Source: Cephalotrichum gorgonifer (Eukaryota > Ascomycota > Sordariomycetes > Microascales > Microascaceae). Taken from it: a DNA stretch of 64,000 nucleotides. Made by a program: the position numbers and the translations under genes. Shown piece after piece: positions 24,397 to 37,570 of the stretch (the stretch's first letter is position 1; each line of letters begins with the position of its first letter). The DNA is taken from NCBI GenBank assembly GCA_900312665.1, contig ONZQ02000001.1, forward strand, positions 1,430,283 to 1,494,282, written 5' to 3'. The notes under the pieces are model-generated. The model ran no database searches. It saw nothing but the letters and a program-made list of their open reading frames with translations, and was not told the DNA's origin.

Positions 24397-27322
24397 GGGT
24401 CCGCATGTCTCGGCTCACATCAGATGGAGTGGAGAAAGACACACCGACCGATGTGATGTCCATATCATATCGAGTGGATACGGGGGGGGAGCGTGCTCCT
24501 GCTAGGTCGTGTTTGTTCCTATCGTGTACGAGTACGTACCTCGGAGTACGTGGGCCTGGTCGGAGTACTAAAGTGCACGACCTGGTGTCATCTCCGCTCC
24601 CTTCGGCCACGGTGGAGAAAGGTCGTGACAACTTACTTTTGGTTATGGTTAAGTATGGTATGCTCATACCCCGCCGATGTTTAGCCCTGTCCCTGTCAGT
24701 GACACAGAGCCCTGCTCGTGCGTGTACCGTACCTCTATGTGAGTACAATGTACTTGTTCAAAGTACCAGGTGTGGAACCTGCCCACCGGAATGTGGGTCC
24801 GCCGTCTATCCACCAAGCCGGATGCGGGCGGCGGGCACCCTGTGGCACGTGGTTTTTGGGATGGAAGTTTCTCGCCTGTGCGCAAGTGTGGGGCTGGCTG
24901 AACGCACTAACTACTTCAAGATTGTAGCGCCGTACCGTACCGGTACGGAGTACTGTATTAGTGGACCTGTACTCAAGTACAGACATATCCCCATCACCGT
25001 TCTTAGCGGACCCCATAATAACAAACTTCGCTCACGCATCCTAAGCAGAGCAGAGAAATCATCTTCCCTGGCTGGCACCGAAAACGGCGGGCCCCTCACC
25101 TCGGATCGCCGGCTCTTTCCAACCCTCCCTCTCCTTCCCCACCTTAGTCCGCTCTCTCCGCGGGGGGAAGGACAAAAAAAGTGGAGGACAAGGTGAGACA
25201 ATGGGGGGAGAGAGGGAGATAGGGAGAGAGGGGCGGGTACGAACGAGTTTTCGGAATTAACCCAGAATTGATCGCTCGTCCGGCGCCGGCGTGAGAAGCG
25301 ACACCTAATTTTGGGGTCCGAAAGGAGGCTAGCTCGTATCCCGAGGTGATGGGTGGCGATGCGGGAACACGAAGAGAGAGAGAAAAGGGGAGAGAGAAGA
25401 AGGAAGCGGGTACGAGTATACACCGATGGGACGACGGCGGCCGGCGTATTCTCCATCTTGCTTGCATCACGGCCGACCAATCAGTATTTGCACTTCCACC
25501 CCAACGGTGAGACGTGTGATACTACCCACGGCGTGTGCGACGGGGGGACGGGAGGGCGCTACTGCACGATGGGGTCTATCCTCCGAGCTCCTCTCCGATG
25601 GTAGTCGAATCTATCATATCCCCAGTCCGAGTGAGGGTGGCGGCGGTCGTTTTTGGCTTCGGAAAAATCCGAGATACTGCTAAACCAAGGAGACAAGAGA
25701 GGCAAATATCGCGACCATCCTCGTCTTGCCTTTCTCGCCGAGAATACCCCCTCGCCCCTCTTTGGGCGCGAGAAGCGAGAGGAGGACACCCAGACCCCGC
25801 GATAGGAATCCGGCTTTCCCGACGTTGTTTACTTCGGACACGAAGCAAAAGCTGCCCCTGTGACTACCCTTTCCTTTGTCTTGTCAATTTTTCTGCCACC
25901 GAGAACCCCCCCCCTTCCCCTCTTCTCGTCGCGCCCAACTTAGACGCTCGTAGGGAAGAACGCACAGGGCAACGAAATCTGTAGGCCGGCGGCCTGGTTG
26001 GTTGGTCTACTGGCGCAAGATCATGCGCTCTGCCCCGTCTCTCTGGTCTTCCCGCTCGGCTGCCCATTCCCTCGTACACCCCCTGCCTACTTTCCTGGCG
26101 GTTGCCCTCCTCCCCGCCCGCCGCCAGGCTCCCGGGTGCGTGGTGCGTTGCTGTCAAAATGCTGTGGTGCAACCCTTCAGTTGAGAATCGGCTCGGCGCA
26201 AATCTTTTCGCCGCATTGCCCTGAGGGGGAGGTGTCCGCCCCACTGGCCGGGCCAGCTTCCAAGGCACGTTCACACGCACACACACACGCACTGAGACAC
26301 GCTCTTGCCTCCACGATGCTTGATTTCCGAGGTGGTAGCCGCCTTCTCCCCGCAACTTGATCCGCTCACCTTGATCCTGATCACACTTTGCCGCTGGGAA
26401 AGGGGGTCCAACGCGTAATGCACGAGGAGTACTGAGTAGGTCGGCGGTGACGGTGGTGCAACGCGGGGCGGCCAGAGCACTTGCTTTGTGCCAAAGTAGT
26501 TGGTTCTCCGATCCGATTCCCCACCGTGGCCAACCCCGTCGCCTCGAGCGAGGCACGAGGTATTATTATCAGACTCGTAGTCCAAGTTACTGTCGAGAGC
26601 GGGATTCCGGCAACAGAGGCCAGACAGGGGTTCAGGGCGCGCCCTCACACGGCGCCACCGGCACATTTCCTGCTCTCCCTGTGCCCCACCGCCATACATC
26701 CAATCTCGGAGTGCGCCCGTCTAAACTCGGCCCCGATTTCTTCTCGAAAAAGTCCGAGATGCGTGTTTAGCGTGTGCCTGGCAAAACAAGGATCAATATC
26801 GCGATGCAACTTTCCAATCCGATAGTGCCCTGAAGGCAAGTAAGTAACCAGTCACTCAGTCCTCAGGACAGCTCCAGGCTCGGAGTTCTGAGCTCCCGGG
26901 CCACCGTCACTCCTCCCTGCGTTCACGCTGTACGCAACCATCCTTTACGCTCGTCGCCGTCGTGGCAACAGTAATTCCGCCCCATCTGCTCGTATAGGTA
27001 GGTGCATAATACATAATGCGGACCACACATCGGTATGAAAGCATGGATTAGTTGCAGCAAGGGTAATATGATTAACCTTATCTTGGCACGCCGTTCAAGT
27101 AGGTGGGAGGGCAATGGTCAGCCGGCGGCGCACCAGTTGTGTCCACCAGTCTTTTTTTTTTTGGGTGGTTGTTCGTTTTCTAAAAATAAATATGAAATTA
27201 GATTAATTTTTTGCGAACCAGGACATGCCCGTCTTTGGTTTGGATACCCCCGGTCCCCTGGGTCATGCAAGTAGCGTATTAGTATGATATTACGAATGGC
27301 CTCGGCCCGCTCTCACTGGGCC

Positions 27323-27346
27323 GAGAGAGAGAGAGAGAGAGAGAGA
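27323..27346 (+). repeat. (GA)n microsatellite
   Basis: About twelve GA units sit immediately after the sequence GGGCC. It is an ordinary dinucleotide microsatellite. Confidence 0.9.
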
Positions 27347-30300
27347 AAGGAGAAACTCTTTGACCGCTATTGTTACGTTGCGTACGGCTTGGAGGGTTGA
27401 ATTGAGAGGAGATGAGATGAGATCTCGCATCCCATGAGGCGGCTGTCACCCAAAGTAAGCACAATTTCGGTAGCGTGGATTGGAGAAAAAAAAAGAAACG
27501 AGTATGGCTTGCGAAGCAGTCACAAAGGAGAAGGAGGGAAATGAAATGATTGGAAGAGAAGCATCTCTCTCCCCAAAACCCACCTGTACAACTAATACTT
27601 GTCCGTACGTACTCCGTACTCGTAGAGCAGTCTTCGCACCTGAAGACACGCTAGAACAAAGGAATTGTTCCCCGAGGATGACCTGTCATGAAAATCCCTT
27701 CCCTTTTCAGCGCCCCTATCCTCCCCCTCCCCCAGGCAGGCGCCCGACCTGCAATGCCATCCTGGCGGCCATGTCGTGTGACTTGCCCGTCCAACAGCAC
27801 GAACCGAAGGCCAGGCCCGAATGGTTGGCTTTTTTTTTTCGTTTGGGGGGGGGGGGTAGGGGGGGGAGGCGCGAACAAATAATAATACAACGGGATTTTC
27901 GAGGTGGACCTCGCCGGGATGGGACACTCAAGCGGGGACAAACTATCCATCCCCCTTATTCCTCTCCTTCTGTCCTTCAAGTAACTAATGCTACCGCTAC
28001 CTTCTGATGTAATTTCGCTTGGGGCGCGGGGCCCGTGGCGTAGTAATACTACCTTTGCGATTTCAATTCCGAGCCTGGAAGATTAAATCTTTTTCGGTTG
28101 GCTGCGAGTATTAGAAATTGGCCTGGTTCAACCCCACGGTGATTGAGGTGGGGAGCCTCCGCAGGGCGCATACTCATAGGTCTTAGTCCGGGCGGCGCGA
28201 GGAGAGAGGCTTGAGGGGACGGATGGATATGCTCTCGGCGAACGCCATTGGGCGTACTCGTGGTACTCGTCAAGTACTCACCGGAAACCCCGCCTATTAC
28301 AGCTGCTGTATCATTCCGCTGCATAACTCGTACTCATTCCCGTGGAGGGGTCACGACGGAGCACCTTGCGTCCCCAAGTTAGGGTGGGGATGGGCTAAAA
28401 GGCGACAACCTCTTGTGACAAGGGTCGGGTCCGTCCTGGACCTTGCTTGCCCTGACGATCCCACGCCACCCCTCTGGCGCCGCTTAGGCCACCCCCTGGA
28501 CCGTCCATGCTCTTACTTATATTGGTTGTATTACTTGTTCTCGCACGAGAAAGGATCCCAGCAGACGGCTCTGAACGCACTTGTCCACTAGGCAAATGCA
28601 AGTGTAAGTAGGGGATCCCCCGCGACAGACCGGCAGTCAGCATCAATCAATCACCCTTGCCCCCCGAGAAACCAGTCACATTTTCCGCGCGTCGCACTCT
28701 CCACCGGTTGCTTGCGCTCCAGCGTTTGGATTGGACGTTGGAGAGAGAGGAGTTCTGTGGGGGGACGGCGATGGAACCATGCCATCAGGTCGACAGGACA
28801 TAGTTATTAGTACGTTAGGAGGGGTGCTGGGCGAACAAGCAGCCTGTCGTGGCCTGCAGGCTGACTGCCTGTCATGAGACCAATTTTTCTGGCGACACGG
28901 CTAATGGGGAAAAGCGCAGACCGAGGGCCCTCATATTCAGCTACATGAGTCTCTCGTACGACTCGGAGCTTGGGGCCACTATATTGCACGATCGTGCATT
29001 ATGCGTTCGCCCCCACCCCCTCTTCTCCGTCTCTTGTTCTCCTTCAAAGTCAGTCAGTCATCTCACATGACATTCCATGGCGCACCGTTCGACGCCGCCG
29101 AAGGATTCGAAGGCCATGGAAGTTGGCATATGCGCTGTGGTGATGAACTCAGCTCAGCCTGCTCATCGCGTCTCGTCCGACAACAAAGCCGGAGAATAAA
29201 GTGGGTTTGGCCACTTGTTGCCAGTGACGGAAAAATGAGACATTCATCACATCTCTACTCGTCCACTCGGCGAGCCAGTGCCCAATCACCACTCGGGCAC
29301 GCTCCACCCATCGTGATGAGCGCGGCACGCTACGGAAAACGACTTGCAGGGTGCAGCGGGTCCCGTCCAAGAATAGAACATCCTCACCGTCAGGTGGTGT
29401 AACGTGCGGCTGCCGCCTCCGGCGGGAATAACATTGTCCCAACGGCGACGGTTGGTGAGTTTAGTTTTTTTTTCAGGGGGAAGAAGCTGAATTGGGCTGG
29501 CTGCTCCGGAATGAACTTTTCCCGCCCAGCGTGCAGGTGCAAGAGGGGGGGTGGGGGGTGTGAACCACTAATGTGGGAAGGAAGGGAGTTGGAGGGAAAA
29601 AAAGAAAAAAGTGAAGAAGAAAAAGATCGACACTCCTGCGAGACACAGGTCTCGGCTCAACGATCCGGGGTCGCATATGTCGCGATGGAAGGAAAAAAAT
29701 CTTCCTTACCTTCCTAATTAAGGACAAGACCGAACGAAGCCCAGCCAGCCGGCTTAAACTTTCCGAACACCCACATTTAAACTTCCCGGCATCGCCTCGG
29801 CCCCATCGGAGACGGCCGTGCTAAGGGGTGGGGATCGGCATGGGATGGGGCCATAGGGCCGAAAGTTGCTGGAGAAGTGGGCGAGGTGGAAGGAAAAGTC
29901 CTTAGTTGGGGCTGGTGGGACGGACATCCTGGCACGTGTTCCGCCGGGTACACACATAGTCCTGGTGTCGGGTCGGCAGGATGCCCAGGCAAGGAAAGGA
30001 TCTGCATCGGCTCGGGACATCCCTCTGGTCGCTTTCATCGCCGGGGGCCCGGGGGGGGGGACGGCACCCGCCGACCCCTGGACCTGGTGGTGGCGTTCAT
30101 GGTTCAATACGAGTGCTCGAGGGACCGTATTGTCGGTCGGCTGTGGAAGCCGGAGAAAAGCCCCGTCGTGGCCCGCAGGCACGGCCATGATGCTCGCGCT
30201 CGTGCTCGTACGAACTGTTGGAAATGCATGGGTGGAGAAAGCGAGGTTCGGCAAAGCCGGGGCCACCCACTTGGGCAACCGCCCGAACACATCAAGGGCT

Positions 30301-33300
30301 CTGGCGGCGAGGACTTGACCCCATCCAGCACACCAAGCCGTGCTCGTATTCTCTGAACACTTGTACCCGTTGCTAACCGCCCGTGACTCTTTCAAGTGTA
30401 ACAAAAAAAAGAGGAAATAAATAACGGCGGCAATGTAAATTAAATCGCGGGAAGGAACCCGTTTCCAGGAACTGGGTTACTAATGCTCAACGGCTCATTT
30501 GTCGCACCCGCCCATCACCTTGCCCTGGTTCAAATCAGCGCCCTGGGCATGCTTTAATTTGTACAGGGCGCCCCGTGCCGTGTTTGCTTTGAGAGTGCGC
30601 GACGCACGAACACGACGTGCATGGTGCGACTAGGGAGGTGTGGTGCCAACGGGGTCCTCTTTTGGCTTCAATAATTTTTTTCTGTCCTGGCGCTGACCAT
30701 TGGGGCGGCGAGCTGTCCGCAGGGAGACAGATTTTGCGTGTGTTCAGCTACTACTGAGCAGTGGGGGCTGATGCCCATGCTCGTACTTACCGATAGACTC
30801 GTAGAGTTCTACCCCCTCAATCTGACTGACTGCCTGGATTTGTAGTATTCTCAGTACCCTAGTCCAAGATGGGGCAGCGGGCGGGCGGATGAAGCGTGGA
30901 TAACGCACGAGAGTGGGACGACAGTGAGCAGGACAAGAGACTCGACCGCAAGACCGGGAATGCCCTCACGTCCGTTTCCGGGGCTTACTCGTCGCCCGTA
31001 GGCCGGCGGCCGGAAGGGGATACGGGAACGAAGTCACCTGCAGGCTCGACTCAGCTCATTTCCGCTCGCCCTTCGTGCTGAGACGGGCCACACACAACAC
31101 ATTCGCGAATCCCCAAAAGGACTGATTGATTGGTTGGCGGGTGGATAGGTACTCACTTGTATTCGCGCTCGTATGTCCACACCTTCGGCCGACCATTCCG
31201 CCGGGAACGGGAGAGGTCGAAGGTAAAGCCAATGGCATGGCATGTCTGCTGGCCCCGCCTGTCCTGAAGGAGTTCGATCTTGGACTACGGACAAAATTTT
31301 CGGCCCGACGTTGCGTTTTCTTCCTGTGGCCTACAGCGTTTGTTCGATTCGCCCGGGACACCCGTTCTTGGTGAGGGGCAGTGCTCGACATCCAGTCGTG
31401 GTTCATCGCGGGGGAGGCGTGATGGGCCATCAGGGCGGGGGACTGCTCTCGTGAGTGTGCGGAATTGGTGGCGCTACCAGCTGATCGGGCCTGCCTAAGA
31501 CACACTGACCTAAAACTCGCCTGCCATAGGATACGAGTACCCGACTTGTACTCACAAGTACGAGGCCATAATAACGATCAGTTCTATGAGCGGGCACTAC
31601 CATTGCCACTACACTACGGGTACAGGTGCGCTGCGCGATAGAGAACGCTGGGCGCGCTTTCACACATGTCGAAGGAGTGAATATCTTGGGGGTGGGTAGC
31701 TGGCAGGGCAGGAACAACCGCGAGATCACCCAACTTGTCGAGCATAGCTTTGAGAAGGGTGGGGTTGAGGTTTTGGGAAGGAAAGAAGAAGGGGGGGGTG
31801 CCCGCAAAAAGTGGCTGCGCACAACCTGACAAAGCCAGCCAATGGCTGGCTCGCCAACCCTGTGTTGGACTGGTAGTCGCGGAAATGCTCCGATGGAATA
31901 GCCTTTCACTCCCTAGATTCTACAGGGTAGTTGAGCGGCAGGGGCGGTCGCGTGCTGACCAAGTCTTGGTAATGGCCACCCATGTTGGCGTGGACAGAAT
32001 GGGATAGGTATACATGTCCTCGTACAATAAGCAATTGGCCCACGAGCTCGGAGTGGTTATTGCTGGGCGGAACTGGAGTGATGAACGGGGGTATCGCGAA
32101 GAGCGGGCGGCAAGGAAGAGAGCTCAGATGAGAACCAAGCCCACACCCCAATATGTCACATGGGTAGTCATTATCTCGGGCTTCTTTTCTCCTCGTCTCC
32201 ATTGCATTAAGGATATAGAGCAGACCTTCCCCCGGACCTACTCGTTCCACTATGGCGTGCCCTCCATCTATGCGATGTCAGTCTTATTACTAGAAGTGTA
32301 CTTGTATGCAGCTGCTTGCCACCAAGCACGGACGGAAAGGTCGGAGTAGCCTCCTCAAGACAAGCGCATTCTCTCTCGCACGTGGCATCCGGCACTTGCT
32401 CGTCCGGCCAACACAGGCCAGCCGCCCGCATCCACTCATTTTCTCACTTTAATTTTTCTTTCATTTCCACTTCAGGGGTGCGGAGTAATTGAGCATGAAT
32501 TAATTCGAGATTTAGAGGCTGAATCTGGCGTGCAAGGTGCTGGCTGGGACGAATCGTGATGCGCGAGGGTGTCATCCTTGCGCGATGTGGCAGGCCAGGG
32601 GGGTTCGTCCGAAGTGCCGCCCAGCCACAGTGTGTCGTCAGGTCATTCAACTGGCCACCTCAGGACATCATCGCCGTCAGTCCCCTGAGGGAGACGGCGA
32701 GACGCCCAGAGCGGCGGACGGAGCCCGCCTTCGACTGATTCTCAAAAGCCAAATCGGTACATGATTCTTATTTTTTTCCCCTCCCGCCACTTCCATCCGG
32801 ACCCCCCGATGGTAGCTTTTGAGACACAGGGAGGGGGAAGGAGCCTGGGAGGAGGGTGTGTGGGGGGGGAGCGGAATGGAAGGAACAGCCCACCTCCATG
32901 TCCCTTCTCAGGGGGTGGACCCCATCCATCGCACCAGCCCACCTACCTACCCTTAGTAAATGCGGGCGGCCTTGCTCGTACGAGTATTATGGCGTGAACA
33001 TGAAAAGGCTTCAAGTCTGCCCCATAGAATTTCTTCGTCGTTTAATTGATCGACACATCCCCTTCCCCTAACTAGCTAGTGCGGCAAGGAGCGATTGCTG
33101 ATCGATCGACCTCCCCGCGCTGTGGTTCCGAAGCTTGGACGCCCCGATTCCGAAGAGCTGGTTTAGTTCCGCACCCTGGACAAGGATTAAATCTCGGTAC
33201 CAGACCCTGAGGTTACCCATACCTCCGTAGCCGCGCATCCCCCAGCGTACGAGTCAGTACCTGTACTTCCAGGCCAGCTGGTAGTTGTTAGTGGGTGGGT

Positions 33301-34869
33301 ACCGGCTGGGCGCGAAGCTAATGCCGGATTTATGCTGTGTGAAGCGAGCAAAGCTGAACAAGCCAAGACACGAGGGGGGCGAAGAGGCTTCGACGGTGTC
33401 ACCCAACCACGCTAAATCTTGTGCCCAGTGAGCGACTTCGGCAGGTGGCGCCTTCCTCCTCCCAAGCGAGGAAAGAACAGTCCGCCCATGGGGACGCGTT
33501 TGCCGGCTGCCGAGGCAATTTGTGGGCTTTCAGAGTCCACCGCCAGCCTGATAGTAAGATAGGTTAAAATGAAGCTACGTCCCCGGAACGGCGAACAGGG
33601 GCAAGTACAAGTACCAATTGAATTGAGGACCGGACGCCAACTTGTACACAGTGCCAGTCATGGGAACTTGACCCTCGGATCTTGGGACCCGGGATCCTGA
33701 ATGTCTGCTCCCGGTTTGCCCGTACCACCCTTGTGTTCGCTGCTCCACCTTTTGTTCGTCCCTTCCCCTGGCGTCGACTTCCACATACTAATCCTAAAGC
33801 GGCTTAGTCCAAACCTTGGCTGGTACCTTCTTCTCGTCCTTTCCTCTTTGGGCTGCCATGCGTTGGTTTCCTCGCCCCCCCATGCATATCATCCCTGGGG
33901 GGGTCCCGCGCCAAAGTAAAATTTGCTGAGCCAATGCACGAGTCAAGTACGAGTTTCTCGCTGCAGGGCCATCCCTTGTGCTTCCATGCCCCCAAAGTCC
34001 GCATTCCTCCATCTACTCGCATACTCGTACCCGTGGTTTTCTTTATCTAATTCTGGGCCCGTGAATTTTAAGCTTGTGTCCAAATGGTGTCAGCATCAGC
34101 TAAACACGGTTCTCCCAAAGGCGGAGTGTGACCTGTCATCCCTTGCTCTTGTCTGCTACGCGAGACAAGTGGAGAGAGCCCAGGCTCCAGCGGCGGGGCC
34201 CGGAGGGAGGATGATAAGGAGCGCCCCGCGCCGAGAACAAAGAGTGGAGCCCCATCCGACCCTTGGGTGACCGTGCGTGTTGTTTTGAGCTGGCATCTTG
34301 GATGCCTCTGACTTGGCGGGTCTTGGGAGTGGACCCCGGGGCTCCGCTCCCACACACATACTCGTACCCCTTTTCCCGTATCTGCTCTCCACCACCGCCA
34401 GCAACTGCATGGCCCTCAAAGTACCAACTACGATCGGTGCTGGAACCTGAGTGAGCTGTACGACGTACTCGGTACTCCACGGCGTGCCACGCGAACCTCC
34501 ATACCTCCTTCTCACTGCCTTCTCCCTTGCCCCAACCAACGTCCAGAAAGCCCTTACAAGTCCAGGGATAATGGCCAGGCGCTTGGGGTCCGTCGAGTAC
34601 GCACCAAGGTGAGTGAATACAAGTATAAGTAGTGACTGACCGAGGTAGGGGTATGTATCAGGCCTCCCTGGCCGGGCTCCTCAGGGCGTGCGCGAAGGCG
34701 AGGTACGAGTTGTGGAGAGCCCAGCTCTCCGGCCTGATCCACCTGAAAGTACCCCGATGTACTCCGTACACCTCGACCATTTCTCCATCCTCATACCCTT
34801 GCCCTCCACGGGTCCCTCCGTACGAGGAATACAAGGTACTAGTTATGGCGCGCTCCTTGCTCGGACTGG

Positions 34870-35699
34870 ATGAAGAGTGAGCTGCTTCAGCCCACCCCCC
34901 CTTTTGCCCCTACCCTACCCCTACCCCCCTTACCCCTACTCCCCTCCCTACCCACTCCCCCCCCCAGCGGGAAATGGGAAGCTGTCTCGGGTCGACTTAC
35001 ACATCACACAGGGCGTTCCTTCCGCCTGGGTGGTCAACACGAGTCCGCCGCACTACAACCACCGAGTGACTCCATATCTACCCTGTCACACCCCTTCATG
35101 TAGTAAACCCTCCTTCCTTCGATCTTCCTCGATTCCATCGTCAAGCCTGTCTATCACGCAAAACATCTCGGCCCAAACGTCGTCCGCGGCTCCTCCTCTG
35201 CTGCTCCCCAGGTCATTGCCTCCCCCATCCTGTCCTGACTTCAAGGAAGACCTTCGGCTCGTGGCACTCCATGAACGCCTAAAACCTCTACCTTTCCCCT
35301 GCGACCCTCCTCTTAGACCTTTTCACGAGCCATCAACTGCTCAGTCTCACACTCTTGACCTTGGCGCCCACATTCACTCTTTGGAGCCAGCATTATTATC
35401 CCATCGCTTGTTCGGTACCTCTTCTATTCATCTGAGTCCTGTCCTTAGATAGGTCATTCTTGTCGCATCCCTCTTTTGGCCCAGCTTCACACTTGTGGCG
35501 CACGTGCGCGGTTCGTTGGGAACGTCGCATCTTTTCTCTAGTCTGATTGTCGCCCTCCCATTTCCTCTCCGGCAGGCACGGCGACTTGACTGCGTCGCCT
35601 CTGGCCTCAGCTGGAGGTCCTCGGATCCCTCCTCGCCCCTCATCGCCGGCCGCTCGACACCCAGAACCCTAGCTAAGTCGCTACTGGCGGAATCCGACC
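34870..35699 (+). promoter_or_regulatory. pyrimidine-rich leader/promoter of the homeobox gene
   Basis: The 830 bp before the homeobox ATG are strongly C/T-rich, most of all at 34890-34970 (runs of CCCCTAC and CCCC), and fall into purine-poor blocks up to the start codon. Long C/T-rich leaders are typical of regulated ascomycete genes. An upstream ATG at 34870 opens a frame of 77 codons ending at 35103; if it lies inside the transcript it would be an upstream ORF able to dampen translation. Transcript start is not determinable by eye. Confidence 0.45.
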
Positions 35700-37570
35700 A
35701 TGGCATACTTTCACCATGAATTCCAACCGCCGCAGCCGGCGCATGCGGATTTCAACAACACCCATCTTTACCAAGAGCAGGACCAGTTCCAGCCGTCCCA
35801 GGATATGAACCAATTCGCCCTACACGGCACCAGCTGGGCCGACCCTTATGCTCGCGGCACCCTGCTCCAATCACATCGGACGGAGACCAAACCCCGGCTA
35901 TCGAAAGCCGAGGTTGAACAGCTGGAAGCGGAGTTCCAGAAGAACAACAAGCCTAGTTCTAGCGTGAAGAAGGGACTCGCCGAGCAGATGAGGGTGGAAG
36001 TTGCCCGCATCAACGTACGTACCCCCATACCCACGTCGCGATCCGTGCCCGCTCCAGCCCACCGGGGCGCATTGACTAACGCGCTCCTTCCCCCCCGAAA
36101 TAGAACTGGTTTCAGAACAGAAGGGCGAAGAAGAAGCAAGAACTAAAGGCCCTGGAGCACGAGGCCAACGCCGAGGCAGAAAAGGCGAAGACGGAATCTC
36201 CTCGGGCATCCGATACGAACGAGGCCTTGTCCTCCGCCGAACAGAGCACAGCGGCGATAAAGTCGGAATCTCAGAGTCCTGAAGCATTCGATAGTGACAT
36301 CTCCACCACGGAACAGAGCCAATCGCAAGGAAGCTACGGCCTCGCGGGGTCGTACGGCAACGGCGACCCTATGGGATACGCTTCCCCCGAAGATGGCGCA
36401 CTAAACTACAACTACGAGCAAGCATTTGGCTTCCCACACACCGACAACTCCACGTACATGACTTCCGATGCGGGACACGACCTAGCTGGAATGGTGGCGC
36501 CGTCCAATCCGGACTTTCCATCCGGTGCCGGGGTTTCCGGGCCGATGAACAGCTCCATGGAAGGCCACGTAGGGGGTCTCGAGGCGTTCTCATATCCTAG
36601 CTTAATGTATTCCGGACTGCATGGCGGGATGGCCCCATACGAAGCACAAGTGGATGGGATCAAGGAGGAGCACTTCGCGTCGGAAACAGTCCACCAATCC
36701 ATTGAGCCGCACTACCACCAGCCTACCCCAAGGATGAACAAGCCAAACCTTTTGATGACGGAGCCGTTTCGCCTGAAGTCGCCGCCAGCGGTCGACCTTG
36801 CCGGCCGACGGAAGCAGCCGGGACTGGCGCTCTCCGGAATCCGCACCGTCTCGAATGGGCCCGCAACAGGCGTGGATTTTAGCCGACGCACGCTCGACCC
36901 GGGGAGCCCCATGCGACGAGTGACCTCTGCGACGGGGTTTGGACCGCAAGGGATCCGAAGGTTCCCTTCACACCAGCGGGTTGGGATTCCGGACCGGAGA
37001 CAGGAATCTCTCCTGCAGGCGGTACGATCGCCCAAGATGGGACCTCCGTCGAACTCCATGGCACCCCCTACGCCGGATACGCCAGTGGTGGTGACGCAGC
37101 AGTCCTTCAGGGAAGCGACAGTGTCTTCAAATTCGTCTGAGGAGGAAGGGTCGTTCCTCCAGTACCCACAAGCAAATGTATCCAGCCAACATTCCGCCCT
37201 AGACCAGAGCATTAGGACGCCACCGGCCACGCCTATAGGCCTCGGGGATGTGTTTGCGACCTCTTTGGGCGCCTCCCTCGGTTTCCCCCCGACCGATGAG
37301 CCGTTCCTACCGTCAGGGATGGAATCGTACCCCATGGGGTCCAACGAGTTCGCGCTGCCCCAATACGTTGTAGACGGTTACATCAGCCAGCCGTCGACGC
37401 CGCAGCCGGCCATGCCGACCAGCTACTACGCGCCCATGCCTATGCACAACACGGAATACGGCGTGGCCGACGCGACGATGGTGCCGGCTAAGTCTTCGTC
37501 CAGAGCTAGCCAGAGGCAGCAGCTCCAATTCAGCAATTTCACGCCGCAAGACTTTAACGGCGGCAAATAG
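35700..37570 (+). CDS. homeobox transcription factor
   Basis: This is a nuclear DNA-binding regulator. Exons 35700-36014 and 36104-37570 encode 593 residues; the 89-nt intron (GTACGT...AAATAG, branch CTAAC) is phase 0 and splits the homeodomain just before its recognition helix (VARIN | NWFQNRRAKKKQ). The homeodomain spans about residues 62-118: basic N-terminal arm TKPRLSK, helix 1 VEQLEAEFQKN, helix 2 SVKKGLAEQM, helix 3 with W107, F108, N110, R112. The rest is low-complexity, rich in Ser, Pro, Gly, Gln and Met, as expected for activation or interaction regions, with short conserved-looking blocks (SGIRTVSNGPATGVDFSRR and TPDTPVVVTQQSF). The domain organisation, a homeodomain near the N-terminus with a long disordered tail, resembles fungal developmental homeobox regulators such as those for conidiation (Htf1/Hox2-type). 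That assignment is inference, so no symbol is given. Confidence 0.92.

Larger units (their letters stand above)
20439..34869. other. gene-free intergenic stretch of about 14 kb
   Basis: No domain, conserved motif or plausible multi-exon gene was recognised. The longest open frames (22609-23376 minus, 24351-25196 plus) lack an ATG at their outer end and have no family signature. The stretch contains a 21-bp tandem repeat (21057-21119), GACACA-type and GGGGAAGA repeats, a GA microsatellite (27323-27346), C-run/G-run junctions (23903-23919, about 30041-30061), and GTAC-centred words (23099-23108, 24526-24535, 27609-27624). The composition is GC-balanced, unlike an AT-rich RIP-degraded transposon block, and I saw no reverse transcriptase or transposase fragments. 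Confidence 0.6.

Noticed and set aside
24351..25196. 281-codon plus-strand frame
   Set aside because: It has a GTG start, includes the GGGGAAGA repeat and repeat-derived words, and no family resemblance.
34908..34960. Telomere-like CCCTACCCCTACCCC stretch
   Set aside because: The unit is irregular and does not match CCCTAA; it lies inside the leader of a gene in the middle of the window.
34877..35452. 191-codon Pro/Ser-rich frame upstream of the homeobox gene
   Set aside because: Its composition follows the pyrimidine-rich leader; it starts at a non-ATG codon and has no homology signal.
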